Assembly (NCBI RefSeq): GCF_024679245.1
Contig: NC_090172.1
Location: 7,053,233 to 7,117,232 of the forward strand
DNA length: 64,000 nt
DNA from: Pseudorasbora parva
Lineage: Eukaryota; Chordata; Actinopteri; Cypriniformes; Gobionidae
Direction of reading: 5' to 3'
In this document: one piece after another, positions 1-13,704 of the stretch
How positions within the stretch are numbered: the first letter of the stretch is position 1
Layout of the letters: each line of letters begins with the position of its first letter
Notes under the pieces: model-generated
Database searches by the model: none
The model's input: only the letters and a program-made list of their open reading frames with translations
What the model was told of the DNA's origin: nothing
Translations under genes and position numbers: made by a program

Positions 1-300
1 GAAATATTTGTACTATTTAAAACAACTTTTTATCTATGTGAATATATTTTAAAATGTAATTATTCCTGTGATTAAAGCTGAATTTTCAGCATCACTGCTC
101 CAGTCTTAAGTGTCAAATGATACTTCAAAAATCATTCTAATATGCCGATTTGGTGCTCAAGAAACATTTATGATTATTATCAATGTTGAAAACAGTTGTG
201 TAAAAAAATGTAGGATTCTTTGATTAATAGAAAGTTCAAAAGAACAGTATTTATCTGAAATAGAAAGCTTTTTACACCCATTAGTCGTTATTTTTGGAGA
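1..300. repeat. Dispersed palindromic fish repeat (ANGEL-like), copy cut by window edge
   Basis: Contains CTGAATTTTCAGCATCACTG, then the GGTGCTCAAGAAACATTTAT and TTATCAATGTTGAAAACAGT blocks and the AAAGTTCAAAAGAACAG tail. Related pieces recur at 6640-6845, 7290-7445, 7640-7810, 20440-20690, 21895-22317, 25560-25680 and 39380-39450 in both orientations. This is one of the commonest cyprinid repeats; the family name is from memory. Confidence 0.7.
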
Positions 301-2796
301 GAATTTAAAAAGAAGCTTGTTGTTACTTTATATTTATATTTGATTAAATTATAATAATTGTGGAATAGAAAATGCCTATGTTTGAACAATTTAAAAATTA
401 CAGTTACAATAAAACAAAACAATATATAAACAAACACAGCAATACAAGCTATGCAACTATTAACATGTACAATGTTTTTCAGTTGTGCAATTAAGTTACA
501 ATTTTTATTTTATTTTTGTGTATCCCAGACATGTTAGGGAATATTATATGTACTATGTTTTTGCTTGATTCTAAATAAATAGTTAAATACCACAAAAGCT
601 ATCATATAGACATAAACGTCAAAAGGAAAGGCTTAAAATATGATTAAATGATGTTTCATGCCAGAACCATATTAAACTAAAGTATATGTCATCATTGTAT
701 AATGATTGCATAATTATGTCTATGTAGCCCAAGACTCACGGAAGTACTTCTGTCCTTCGCTATAACGTTAGTTAGTTCATAAATTTTATGTAAACTTATC
801 AAAAGCGCGTAAATGATAGCATGTTAGCAGATGATAGCTATTCATAGAGCTGTAATAAAACTACATTCAGCACCACACAGAGATAAAACCTGTCCATACC
901 TCATCTGTGTCCCGCAAGGGGATTTCAATGGATCCCCGAGACATGGTTACGAATCAAGCCTTAACCCCAATATTGTAGGTTTTGGTTTGTACTTGTTCGT
1001 ATCCAGCAGCAGCCTCACACACTCACCACCTGAAGCTGAACAACAAAATACACTACACTTCCGGGTTAGCGGTCACACGCTTCAAAAGCAAAGTCCGCGG
1101 AAACCCCTTCATCTTTGTTTTATTTTTTTACGGTCTATAGTTTTAACTAAACATTTTAAACCCTTTCTTAAAACCTGCTTTAAGTTTTTTACAGTTTATG
1201 TCTTAAACCAACAAAAACCTTTCAGTTGTAAAAATTCTGTGACAAATGCAAAATACACATAAAAGTCAAAGTAAATGAGGTACATTAAAATATTGTTTTT
1301 AATAGAATTGAATAAAGCATGTTACACAGATGACAGATGATAATAAAAATAATAACAACAAATATACAAAGATGGGATAATAATATAACTATATCTCAGA
1401 TTAGTATTTAATATTAAAAACATAATATTGTTTGTAGGAGCCATTTTAATGCAATGCATGTTTTGTCCATGGGGGGTCACTCTAATTATATATATAATGT
1501 GAAGCACTGGATTAATGAGGGACAGGTGTGTTTGGTGGCAGGAAGGCAAACAGTTTTTGACCGTGCTTTTGCGCACAGATGGGTGATAACCGATGGTGCA
1601 CACGAAATATGGACAAAGTGTTTGTTCTAGCTGCAAGGTATGAAGAACAGTAATGAACAAGAGCTTACAGGAAGCTGACTGGAAACAGTAATTTATTAGA
1701 GTAAAATAAAGAGACACGTATGCGGTTGACATCTGTGTGTATGGACTTCATTGCACGTGTACTTAACATGCTTACTTCTGCCACAAACACCAACGGCCGA
1801 AAGGAAGTCCGTAATATTGTTAATTATGCAAATAACTGCTACAGTACTACTAATAATAATGATAAAATAACAAAGGCTATACAACATGATAAAAGTTATA
1901 TAATGTTGTTGTTATAATATTTAGACATTAGATTTTCTGACAAAATGCTGTTTAAAATATATATTTTTAAATAGCTGAGTTTAGTTACACAGCACAACAC
2001 ATTGATAATAATAATGATATATTAATAAGAATAATATGATAATATAATTATATCTAAGATTATTCTCAATATCTATTAATTACTCAATTGATTAAATAAT
2101 GTGAAATATACAATGAAATGATCATGTATAAATGACCTCAACAAGATATACAATATGATAGTATAATCATATGTAAAATTACTACTACTACTACTACTCC
2201 TAATAATAATAATAATAATATACCAAATATACAGCAATACAATAATAGTTATATTTAAAATTATAATATTATATAGATAAACAGTCACAATAACAACAAT
2301 AATGTTGTTGTTATTATAGGAAATGAGATTTTCTGACTGAGAGAAATCCTTTGGATATGTTTGAAGAAATGGACAAAGACAATTAGTGGGTGGTGCTCTT
2401 ATGATGAATGCTGGCCTTGAATCATTTGATATGGAAAACTGCCGAATGTTAATTAAAATGGTCCATTACAACATTGTTCTGCCCTGCTAGAAGCACACAA
2501 GGCAGTGAATGGAGGGCGTTTGGGGGAGGTAGCCATGTCATCTGGTTTTGATGTGTGCCAGTGTGCGTCTATGATGAAACGAGGCCAAGGCTCTTTAAAG
2601 ATCAGCTGTTGCTTTTACAAGCATTGAGAGCTACACTACAAGCAACAAGGATGTTTCAAATACACAACAGTGTGACTATATGTTTGACTGTGCACAGATC
2701 ATCCATGCTGTTTTGAAAATGCCGTTCTTGTGTGAGATAAAAAGATTTCATTCAGCTAAAAAGGTATGTAATTTTCCATTGCATTTTGATAAGGAG

Positions 2797-2905
2797 TATA
2801 TATATTAATCATTCAATTCATTTCTGATGTCTCAGTTGTTGTCTTCATCAGTAAAACAATGAAACGGAAGAACGTATTAGTTAATCTTCTCTAGTTCCAG
2901 AAAAC
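2797..2905 (+). promoter_or_regulatory. irag2: Possible promoter and untranslated first exon
   Basis: A TATATATATTA stretch near 2797-2808 is followed by about 95 bases that end at a good donor (AAAAC|GTAAGTA, intron from 2906). The matching acceptor is TTTGTCAG at 2986-2993, which would place the start ATG six bases into the next exon. This gives a plausible 5' UTR exon and an 88-bp first intron. There is no transcript evidence, and TATA-like strings are common in AT-rich DNA. Confidence 0.35.
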
Positions 2906-2993
2906 GTAAGTATGCTTCTTAATAAAAATCAAGGGTGTTACGATATAGATTGGAGTAATGATATCAGGAGAGATTATTGTATCTGTTTGTCAG

Positions 2994-3179
2994 AGGTTAT
3001 GGCCTCAGAAAAGCCGAATGGACATCAGGGTTCTTTAGAGGAAGACGTTGGGGCCCATCTTTCCTCCTTCAGGCTCGTATCACAGAATCATGGCTGTCGT
3101 GGATGCAGCGTCCCAAGCCTTTCCGTCGACTCCGGAACATATTCACTGGAGCCCTGCCATGTGCTTGAGAGCTGTGAAG
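2994..3179 (+). CDS. irag2: Coding exon 1 (start codon at 2999)
   Basis: The ATG at 2999 lies in a good context (G at -3, G at +4) and opens [18 protein letters not shown]. The frame runs 60 codons to donor GAAG|GTGATC and leaves phase 1, which matches the next exon. The peptide is acidic, Ser/Cys-containing and without a signal sequence. A second ATG at 3090 lies in a different frame and would exit in the wrong phase, so 2999 is preferred. Confidence 0.6.
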
Positions 3180-6100
3180 GTGATCTGATGCTTTATTAGT
3201 ATTAATGTGCAGCTTTAATTAGTCATCTTACCTGTGGCTTCACATTGCTCTAGATTTTACATCAGAGAGGGCTCTGTGTGATTGTGCTGAAACCAATGGC
3301 TTTTCAGAGGAAGAACTCCTGAACATAACTTTTGAAGCATGTGACACTACTGGTAAAGGTAAAGCCTTCTCTTTCAACAGTGCTATACATGCAAACTTGC
3401 TTGACTTATACACTACAGGCAGTTAAAAGGTTGGGGTTAGGCTAAATAAAAAAAACTAACAATCAATGACCGCTTTTCTAGAGGAACTAACAATGTTTTT
3501 TCAAAAGTAGGCCTGTGTGAAGTTCACACACCTTTGCTGTGGTAAACTTGCACAAAGCTCTTGAATGAATTGCAGTCTGTTTTTGTGGGGACATCGGCTT
3601 TACATGTTTATGCTCCTAAAAAAACACTTTACATGTCGTTTAGACGTCCTCTTGGGCATTCCTTGGCCAATGAAAGCAAAATAAAAAATTGTGAGATATG
3701 ATTGAAATTGAAAAAAATGTGATGACTAACTTGTAGGCCAAAGGTGTATAAAACCAAGTACCTAGGCTTGCAGACGCTTCTACAAACATTTGTGACTGGA
3801 CCACAAAACCAGTCATAAGGTCCATTTTTTTAAATTGAGATTTATACATCATATGAATGCTAAATAAATAAGTTTCAGTTGATGTATTGTTTGTTAGGAC
3901 AATATTTGTCAGAGAATATTTGAGAATCTGGAATCTGAATATTGAGAAAATTGCCTTTAAAGTAGTCCAAATAAAGTCCTTAGCATGGCGTATTGCTACT
4001 AATAATACATTTTTTATATATTTACGGTTGGAAATTGACAAAATATCTTCTTGGAACCCACTCTTTTCTTAATATTCTAATTATTGTTGGCGTAAAATAA
4101 AAATGGATCATTTTGACCATTGACTATTTCCACAAATATACCTGTAAAGAAAACTGATTAATTTCACTCAGACTGGGGGTTGCCAGTTGGGGACTAGTTC
4201 ACCACAGTTGTCCGGTTAGTGACATGAAGAAGAAAGGTGTCTTAAGTTCTTTGCTCTTTATTCTCAGCACATTGGGGAAAATTAGTAGCCTCGATGCCAG
4301 CTGAACTTAGCCCCGCCCACACATTTTTTAGGTCGGGCAGTTCGGTCTGGCCTCGCTCCATAGAGGAGTAATTATCTCTGAAAAGAAACTGTTCGGACCA
4401 ATGAAATCATCAGGGCGGGCTTTAGACGATGACGGACAGATGATCAACAGTAACGTTATCATCACGTCATCAAAGGGGCTTGGATTATATTTACTCGAAT
4501 TCTAAATGGAGAGCTTGTTTGTATGCATTCACCTTCACAATTTCTCTCAGAAATGATGATCATGTTGGGTAAGTACTCTGTGTATCATTAAATTCTTTAA
4601 TTTTTTTACAACACAGGCAAAGATTGTTTATTCCAGCGTGTGTGCAGACAGGGTTGCCAAGGTTTTACAACAAAACCCGCCAACTACTAGCCCTAAACAA
4701 TAGCTTCTCGTGAAAAAAAAATGGTGTTTGGGGGGTAAAATGTGTGTTATTTTGGCAAGGTTGCCTGCTAAAATTCACATTCATGGGATTATATATATCA
4801 CATAATAGTCGCTTTAACCCGCGGACATAGAAAACAATCCGCAGAAAAAAAACGCGGACTTGGCAACACAGTGCAGTTGAGCTCTGTTGACGTCGCTTCG
4901 TTGCTCTGATTGGTTGTAGGTCTATTCAATTGGGGTCTTTCCTGGTTCGGTTGAAACACGCCCCATAATCCCAGCCCAATGGAGCAGTATCAGACCCATA
5001 TTCTGACTAGAATTGAGTATTATCACGTCAGGCTAGAAAATTAGTACATTGCTGCTTATATATGTTCGTGTGTGTGTGGTCTAGAACAAAGCATACAATA
5101 AAATAATCAATATAACATAACATAACAGAAACAGTCAATTAACTCAGTAACCGTATTGAGAGGTAACAGAAACACAGAGGAACATCATGTGAATACATGA
5201 ACACAAATGAATCATTACTTCAATGTAAAGTATCATTAAACAAGGGATATCAACCAAACATCATAACTTCAGTTCATTAAACAGATAACATAAGCTGAAG
5301 TACATAAAATCAACTTACTTTTCATACAATATACACACACATCAAATGAAACAAACACAGAGTTTGTTTGATCCCATCACTCTATGCTGAGCTATTCACT
5401 AGCATTAATCAAAGCCAACTGCTGCCGATGGGCGGAGCATAGCGTCTTTGCATTGCTACTTTGACACCGACATTGGCTGATTGCCAGAGCAAGTTTCACA
5501 GACAGAAATTTCAAAATACAAGTCACAATGGGCCTTTTTAACATGCAACTTATGACTGGTTTTGTGGTCCATGGTAACATTTGTGAAAAAATGGGTCGCT
5601 CTCTGGAACTCTGTGAATTCAAGCGTGGTACATAGGTTGCCACCTGTGCAATAAGTCCATTCGTGAAATTTCCTCACTACTAAATATTCCACGGTCAACT
5701 GTTAGTGGTATCATAACAAAGTGGAAGGATTTGGGAACAACACCAAGGAGGGGGAGTTATGGTGTTGGGTTGTTTTTCAGGGGTTGGGCTTTGCCCCTTA
5801 GTTCCAGTAAAAGGAATCTTAATGCTTCAGCATACCAAGACATTTTGGACAATTTCATTCTCCCAATTTTGTGGGAACATTTTGGGGATGGCGCCTTCCT
5901 GTTCCAACATGACTGCACACCAGTGCACAAAGACAGGTCTATAAAGTCATGGATTTGATTTGGAGGAACTTGACTGGCCTTCTTAGAAACCTTTGGGATG
6001 AATTAGAGCGGAGACTGAGAGCCAGGCCTTCTATTTCCAACATCAGTGCCTGCCCTTACAAATGTGCTTCTAGAAGAATGGTCATTCTCATAAACACACT

Positions 6101-9100
6101 CCTAAAACTTGTTAATAGCTAGAAGAGTTGAAGCTGTTATAGCTGCAATGGGTGGGCCAACTCCATATTAAACCCTATGGATTAAAAATAGGATGTCATT
6201 AAAGTTCATGTGCAAGTAAAGACAGGGGTCCCAAAACTGTTGGCACTATAGTATATTTTGAGATATATCAGTGCGAGATGCTTTCTGTTAAAACAGCTCT
6301 AACAGACAATTAGTCTGGGACTATGCTTAAAGGGACAGTTCACCCAAAAATGAAAATTATCTCATAATTTACTCCTCCTCAAGCCATCCTAGGTGTATAT
6401 GACTCTTTCACAATGCAGTCAGGAAAGTACCGTTCTCCTGGCATAACGCATTGGCGTCATATTAAAAAATATCCTGGCTCTTCCAAGCTGAATAATGGCA
6501 ATGAATGGTACCTTGGATTTTAAAGCTCCAAAAACACATCAATAACACTTTACATTAAAAGTAACTAGGTAACGTAATTAGTTACTTTTTATACGTAGAG
6601 TAATCCAACATGGTTACAAATTACTTTTAAAAGTAACTTTCCCCAACACATCAAAAGTGACAGTAAAGACATTTACATTTTGTTTCTAATAGATGCTCTT
6701 CTTTTGATTTTTCGTTAAATAAAATGATAATAAGAAATGTTTCTTGAGCACCAAATCAGAATTAGAGTGATTTCTGAAGAAATATGTGACCAGCTTTGCA
6801 TCACAGGAATAACTTACATTTTAAAACAGAAAACAGCTATTTTAAATGGATTATTTAAAAAATAAATCCTGCCGGCTCCAAACATGTGTACATCTCTCTA
6901 TTTCCTACAGGAGAGGTTCAGGCCTCCACTGTGGTGCATTTTCTCCAGGCAATGACGCTCCAAAGCTCCGGCCAGGACAAGTTGACCCATTTACGACAGA
7001 TGTTGGACCCAGAGAACCAGGACCCACCTGTTAGCAGGGACAGGTTTCATGCCATCATGAGAGAGTGGATCACACAGTGCTGCCAAGATGGGTGAGGGAT
7101 ACAGACAAACACAATGTCAGTGTTTTGACTCTACATGAGGTGATATCCCTAACTGTAATTGTGCTAAACATTGAATTTCATATACAGAACTCCTGAGGAT
7201 AAAAATCAGGCAACGGGATCAGCCATAAGAAATGTATCTAGTAAGTGAAAAACAGTTAACTCTTACACTACCGTTTAAAATATAATTTTTATGTTTTTGA
7301 AAGATGAGATTGTCTTCTATATGCTAACTAAGGTTGCATTTATTTGATCTCTAAAAGCAGTAATATTGTGAAGTATTGTGATCATCTTAAAGAACTGTTT
7401 TCTGTATTAATAATGTTTTATTAGCTGAATATATAATAAAATAATGTTTTATTAGTCTTCAGTCTCACATGATCCTTTAGGGTAACTTTAGTATGGGAAA
7501 CGCTAGTAAAGGTAATTGTTAAGTTTAGGTATTGGGTATTGGGGTGTAGAATATGGTCACATAGAATAAAACATTAATATGTGCTTTATAAGTACTAATA
7601 AACAGCCAATATTTAAGGTAATAAGCAACTAAATGGCACAAATCCTTCAGAAACATTTTTTATTATCAATGTTGAAAACATTTTTGCTGCTTAATATTTT
7701 AATGGTAACCATACTCTGCATTCAAAAGTTTAAGTAAGTACTTTTTTTTCAAAGAAATTAATAATTTTATTCAGTAAGGACAAAAGTGACAGTAAAGACA
7801 TCAATAATCAGGGCTTGACATTCACTTTTTTGCTCAGCAGCCACTGTAGTGGTCTTTCAAAGTTAATAGCCACTCAGTATTTTCACTGGCCACAATTTTG
7901 ATCGATACCATAGGAAAAACTGCCATATACATATTATTAATATGATCTCATAATTTGGCAGCAGGTATATTTTCTTTCTCATCTGCACAAATTAGTAAAA
8001 TTATGCACAATACCTAATATAAATATGTAACATTTGTAACTGACATTTTAAACTTTAGTATTAAACTCAAACTCTTCACAGGGATTGAATATCATCTTCC
8101 TTTAAATGAGGCCACGTTCACCGATGGAGCTGAATGCCATTGGTTAGTTCAGTAATTTCATTGCATCCGTCTTTTTACCACATTTTTAAGCCACACTCAT
8201 CAAGTTTTTACAAGCATCTGTGATTTCAGCAACAGTCTCTGATTCTGTTTGCTTTCAGTGAGTCTGGAGATTTATCAGGTTTAGTGGCTGAGCTCAAACA
8301 CACGCAGCACAGGTTGAGTGAGCAGAACAGCAGCCTGCTGAGGAGCGTTTCTCAGTGTGAGGACACCATCCTACAGCTCAGTCTGGAGCTTTCAGAGCTG
8401 CACACCAAACTGGCCAGGTATCCACTGATACCTTACCACAAAGCTATCTACTGTATGTATGCATAAAAATACCTGACAGATATCATTGGGTGAGTTACTG
8501 TAGAAAAGTAATTACTAGCTACTACAGTAATTACATTGTAATAAAGTTCGTAATGTGAGGAAGGAAGAGGACACGGGGGTCGGCTGGACGGTTGATGCTT
8601 CTTTATTTATTCTCTCAGTATTCAAGGCACACTCAGTAGTGTGGAGATTCTTTCAAACTCAAAACAATAGCGATCACTTCCGGGTCGGCACTTCCGGCTT
8701 CCGGTTTCTCAGTCTCTGTTCGGGCATCAACCGTACGTCTCTCTCTCTCCCTGGTCTCTGGTTCCACTGGCGTTTTATCCCCTCTCCGCGCCCATTACTG
8801 GAACAAGATACAGGTGTTATTAATCTGCGTCCAACCCACTCACTTACCACTCGTCCCGCGGCTCTCTCTCCCGCTGCAGACCTCGCTGAACCACGCCCCC
8901 CTTGCCACATACATATTCAACAGTGCAATTAGATTATTAATTACCCTCTCTAAATGTATTGCATTACTTATTATGTCACTTTCTAAGTCCCATGCCAACC
9001 ATGACCTGTTGAACAATACAAGGATAGACACGAAACTTCAAATAAATAAAAGAGAATAGCATAAATTATTCTTGAACTTAGTATTTAATAGGTTCAAGGG

Positions 9101-12100
9101 GTAATCTAGCACTCGGAAAGCGTTCCACCCATAGGGGCGGTCATTGCTAACCAAGCCATCACCTGCTGTTAGCATCCCATTGACTCCCATTCATTTTTGA
9201 GTCACTTTGACAGTGAATAACTTTACATCTGAGACGTTTAAAGACTCCATTTGTCCATTGTTTATTTCTAAAGAAACACAACAATGCATAAAAGGCTCCA
9301 TTACCTTGTTTCTTACACTGTCGCCCCGTAGAAGCTGTTTTTGTAAAAAATAGGCTAACGATTGCGTCGTAACCAACGCGACTCTCGCACAGTTGAGAAA
9401 TTACCGTATAGACAGGAGGAGATGCTCAGAAGCTATCTTTTACTGTCTATGAGACAGTCGGGGGGATGTGGAGACATAAAGTCTGATAAAGTCAAGGGAG
9501 AAGAATGGGGAGAAGCCCATAGTGAGCCAAAAGCAACGGGACAGAACATTTAAACAACGTGATTCAGATTTTACTTTCCGCAACTACTAGAAGACCTACA
9601 GCTGTCCGACAGGAGGCTCACGTCACATCTACGTCGTCAAGCTCAGTCTGAGCCTGAGCAGTACACTCAGCCATCAGGAAGTGAGTGCCTCTGATTGACC
9701 TCACTTTCCGCCGTTGAAGTCTATGGGAACGGTCTGTCCATTTCTTTTACTGTCTATGGGTAGGTTACATTAAAACAATCTTTTTTAATTTTAACATTAG
9801 ACATTCAATTTGAAACCCTCTATTGTTTTGTATAAAATTGTTCTATACAGTAATTATTGTTTACATTACAGAACATGTAAGAGAAATCCCTTACTTTACT
9901 TTTTAAAAAGAAATGTAACTAAATTACAGTAATTTATTACTTACAGGTGTGATTTCTCAGAAACATTCTGAAAATGCACCCCAATTTGCATACTATCCAT
10001 CCTAAATAGTATTAAAAATGTAGTATGATACTATGATTAGTATGTCAGAAAATCATAGTATGTTGAAATGAGTATTTCAAAGATACCCGGATGGTCTACT
10101 TTTTCTGGTTAAAATCTGAAGTGCAGATCTGTGCACACTCTAACGGCTAATATTACCCACAAACACTGGAAAATAAAATAAAAATGTTTCCAACTGAAAA
10201 TGTTCTAGTGACTGATCACATAAAACATGACATTTTTCAGTTGGCCAAATTGAATTTCTGTTAACTTATGCAATTTAATTCCATTAGAACTACAAATACG
10301 AATAAAAAGCATTAAAAAACTACAAATAGGGCAGATGTGTGAGACCAACAGTTAAGTAGAGAGGTTTAGATAAAGGGGGTTTGAGTGATTATAACCCCTC
10401 CAAAATGATAGGAAATTCAAATAAATTGAGCGTGGAGGATTTTAAAGGGATAGTTCACCCAAAAATGAAAATTTGATGTTTATCTGCTTACCCCCAGAGC
10501 ATAAAAGATATAGGTGTGTTTTGTTTTCTCAGTGTAGAGTTGGTTCACCCTCCGCCTATGATTGACAGGGCAGTTTAAATGGTGACAGAGCTGTCCATTA
10601 AAGACGCAAATATGACAAAGCTTGCCTACTCTTCTGCTACACACTCAAAAGTATTTACTCTTTCTTAAAGGGGGGGTGAAACACTCAGTTTCAGTCAGTG
10701 TCATGTCAATCTTGAGTACCTATAGAGTAGTATTGCATCCTGCATATCTCCGAAAAGTCTTTATTTTTTTTATAATTATATAAGAAAGATGCGCTGTTCC
10801 GAGTCTTTCCGAAAAAAGCCGAGCGGGTGGGGGCGTGTCGTGTGAGCGGAGCTAAATAATGACGTGTGCAGCAGCGCTGCTGCTATTGTGTTGAGTTGAG
10901 TCGAGTGCGTCGTAAAGCTGTCATCCCTAACAGCGGGGAAAAAACTTTATTCAAAATAAAAATATGGCTTTTAATCAGATACAGCCAAGGGCGTAGGTTT
11001 GGTCTCAGCTTTGGTGGGGACATGCCACCAGGTTTGCCCAGATTATATAGTCTATTATTTATTACTGAGTATGGAAATGCACCATAGTTTGGGAATGAAC
11101 GATTATTAATTTATGAGGCTTTTCAGCCCAATCCAGTACCATAATAATAATAAAAGACAAAATACTCTTTAATTGTCAAGTTCATAAATTATTTTTAAAA
11201 CTGATTTGGAAAAAAAACACAACATGCACACAAAATAACTTATTTTCAATATAAAAAAAATGATTGTGGACTGGATTTTTTTTTAACCTCATCACATTAT
11301 TGAGCATGTCAAAGATTAGTAACAACTTTAGATTTGATGCATTGTTAGTTTTTGTACAGGATCAGTTTTTGTTTCTCCCTCATTTACTGTTTGTGGCTGT
11401 TTTTGCCCCATTGACTTCCATTATAACCACATTTTTTGATTGTAAAGCCATAATGCTATATAATCATGCACAATCACTTTTTATATTGAAAATAAGTTAT
11501 TTTGTTTGTAAGTTTTTTTTTCCAAACCAGTTATGAATCAGTTTTTGAAAATCATTTATGAACTTGGCATTTAAAGAGTGATAGTAGTGATAAGAGTGAC
11601 AATTAATCAAGGACAACAGCTCAACAATAAACATGGACTCAGGCCTATGCAAACTTGCAACAGAACACATTTTATATTAATTTACATTTGATTATTGTAT
11701 TTATTTCTAAAGAACTCTTTAATAGCCTATATTGGTGCACTTTAAAGGGATGGCTCACCCAAGAATAAAAATCCTGTCATCATTTACTCGCCCTCATGAT
11801 GTTCCAAACCTGTACGAGTTTCTTTGTTCTGCTGAACACAAAAGAAGATATTTTAAAGGAAGTTTGTAACCAGGCTGCTTTGGGGGCACCATTTACTTCC
11901 ATGGTAGGAATTCAACATAACAAAGAAATTTATACAGGTTTAAAAAGGAAATTGACAGATTTTTCATTTTTGGGTGCACTGTCTCTTTAAGCAGTCATTT
12001 TGCACCAGTAACCACTTTACTGAAAAAAATATTCTGAAATTCAAACATTAAATAAAATTTTCTTTATTAATTTACTATTATGACTATATTATTATGCAAT

Positions 12101-13673
12101 TATTTGTCACATTTTTATTTAAATATTTTTTTAAATGTCAAACTTTATATGACAGGATTATTTATTATTAATATCGCCTATAGCTAAATTATAAATTAAT
12201 AACATTAATTAGGCTATAATCTATTAATTAACCGGTCTAATGACTAGAAAAATAAGTCTGCCAAGCTTTGATAATGTATGGAATATTATATTAATATATT
12301 ATCCATTAAATGGCCTACCTAGAAGCACGGATGTGTCCGTCATCGCTGCTGCTTTCAGTCAGACAGTCTGAGACACTGAAATGCTTCTCTGCAAAGGTTG
12401 CAGTTTTTTCTTAGGTTCATCGTAAGTTACTGGACAGACTCACTGATACCTTTTTTTCTATTCAGCCCTATATTTCTGGAAATCCTCTTGCGTTTAAACG
12501 GTGGACGCGAGCTCGACATGTTTTTAAAAAAGCGCGCAAGTTTCCAGCGCATGTTCTCGAGACTCCGTCGCTATGGCAGCAAAGCTGCTAAAACCCAATC
12601 TTGTGCATCGCGTCTCGTATTGGTTTGATACGGCGGAACGCGTCATTTTGCTTGTAAATACGGGAAGATACGGAATCGATCCATATAGCAGCACGAAGGA
12701 GTTTGCTAAAATATTGGTGGGGACAATTTTGCCATCTTAAAATATTGATTGGGACTAGTACCTAGCGTCCCCCCCTAAACCTACGCCCATGGATACAGCC
12801 ATACATCTATGATCCGGAATCAGACCCAGAGGCTGCAGTTGAACAGGAGCAGCAGCAAAAACGACTAGAGCAGGACGTCTCTATGTGGTACGATATACAC
12901 TAACTATATAATATGCTTAGCGGCTTGTGTTATTTACATATTTATACTTGAATTATATCGTCGTATTTTTGTCTTTGAAGGTGTACATGTGGGAAGTGCA
13001 GTTGTGCACGTGTGTTTGTGTGTTTACGCGTGGTTTGTGTAGACAGGTTAAGTTAGTGTTTACATAGAAAGACACGGAATAGTAGCGCATTTGAATGAAG
13101 AAGTGTGCTTATTTAGTTCAACATATTTCCCCCCTCTTTGTGTATTGTTGAGTGCTTTTACAATACACAAACATAAAGTTACACATATAGTGGCCAGCTA
13201 AACAAATGTACACACACTACACATCGCATGCTCCATTGATCAATTTCTATATATAGTAATATATATAGTAACTATACGTGATCATGTTTGGGCTACTTGA
13301 TGAGCATAGACACAGACATTTGAAGCAGTCTCACTCACCGCCTGCGGTTCTAACGTTGGGACTGCTCCATCCTTCAGCATTAGGCGATAGCAAAAAATCC
13401 GGCGTCAAGCTGGGCCTTGTTTATGAAACAGTCGGCACCGAAATGCAGCGAACAGATATAAACATTCGCGCAACTCAGTTGCTGATCCGGAAAAGCAAAT
13501 TACATCCACTGTTGCCTTACCGCAGGGTTTTGGGGGAATCTGTGCAGGACTGTCTTGGTCTGGCAACCAAAAACGCACTTTTTGATGTCATTGTTAATTG
13601 TGCACATCACCTGTGCAGCGCAGCCTACAAGCCAGCGCTTTGATGGGCATAGCCTGTTGCTTTCGCTCTCTCC

Positions 13674-13704
<31 letters not shown>

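Larger units (their letters stand above)
1..2905. other. Upstream flank, mostly AT-rich non-coding
   Basis: I see no convincing exon here. Bases 1-300 are a dispersed palindromic fish repeat (see separate entry). 1320-2340 is very AT-rich, with TAA/TAC trinucleotide runs near 2177-2222 and two related blocks that both end in ATTTTCTGAC (about 1856-1945 and 2215-2337). 2460-2760 is more balanced in composition and may be proximal regulatory DNA of the gene. The open frame at 831-1262 has no recognisable domain or codon bias and is probably chance. Confidence 0.5.
3733..6252 (+). mobile_element. Tc1-like transposon relic A, interrupted and internally deleted
   Basis: The 5' untranslated part (CACCTAGGCATGCAGACTGC-like, here at about 3745-3793) and the start of a degenerate transposase (ATGGGTCGCTCTC-type, 5590 on) are separated by a foldback insertion. 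The right part ends at a Tc1-type terminus, CCCAAAACTGTTGGCACTATA (20-base core at 6230-6250). Internal deletion after 5735 and frameshifts leave no functional gene. It is closely related to the relics at 51212-51788 and 55331-57258. Confidence 0.7.
10964..13050 (+). pseudogene. P2X7-C-like ORF of the TTAA transposon, disrupted
   Basis: The first exon (ATG at 10964) is cut after seven codons by the hAT insertion and resumes at 12800 with [20 protein letters not shown]. The second exon from 12981 supplies a Cys-x-Cys-Gly-x-Cys motif. The rest of the expected domain (further Cys and a basic helix) is not recognisable. Known: proteins of this type occur widely in fish as transposon passengers. 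Function not established. Confidence 0.45.

Noticed and set aside
831..1262. 143-codon open frame on the + strand upstream of the gene
   Set aside because: No domain, no splice context, and composition like the surrounding non-coding DNA; long chance frames are expected at this rate.
3090..3187. ATG at 3090 opening [20 protein letters not shown] as alternative start
   Set aside because: This frame reaches the donor at 3179 in phase 0, which does not fit the exon at 3254. The 2999 frame fits.
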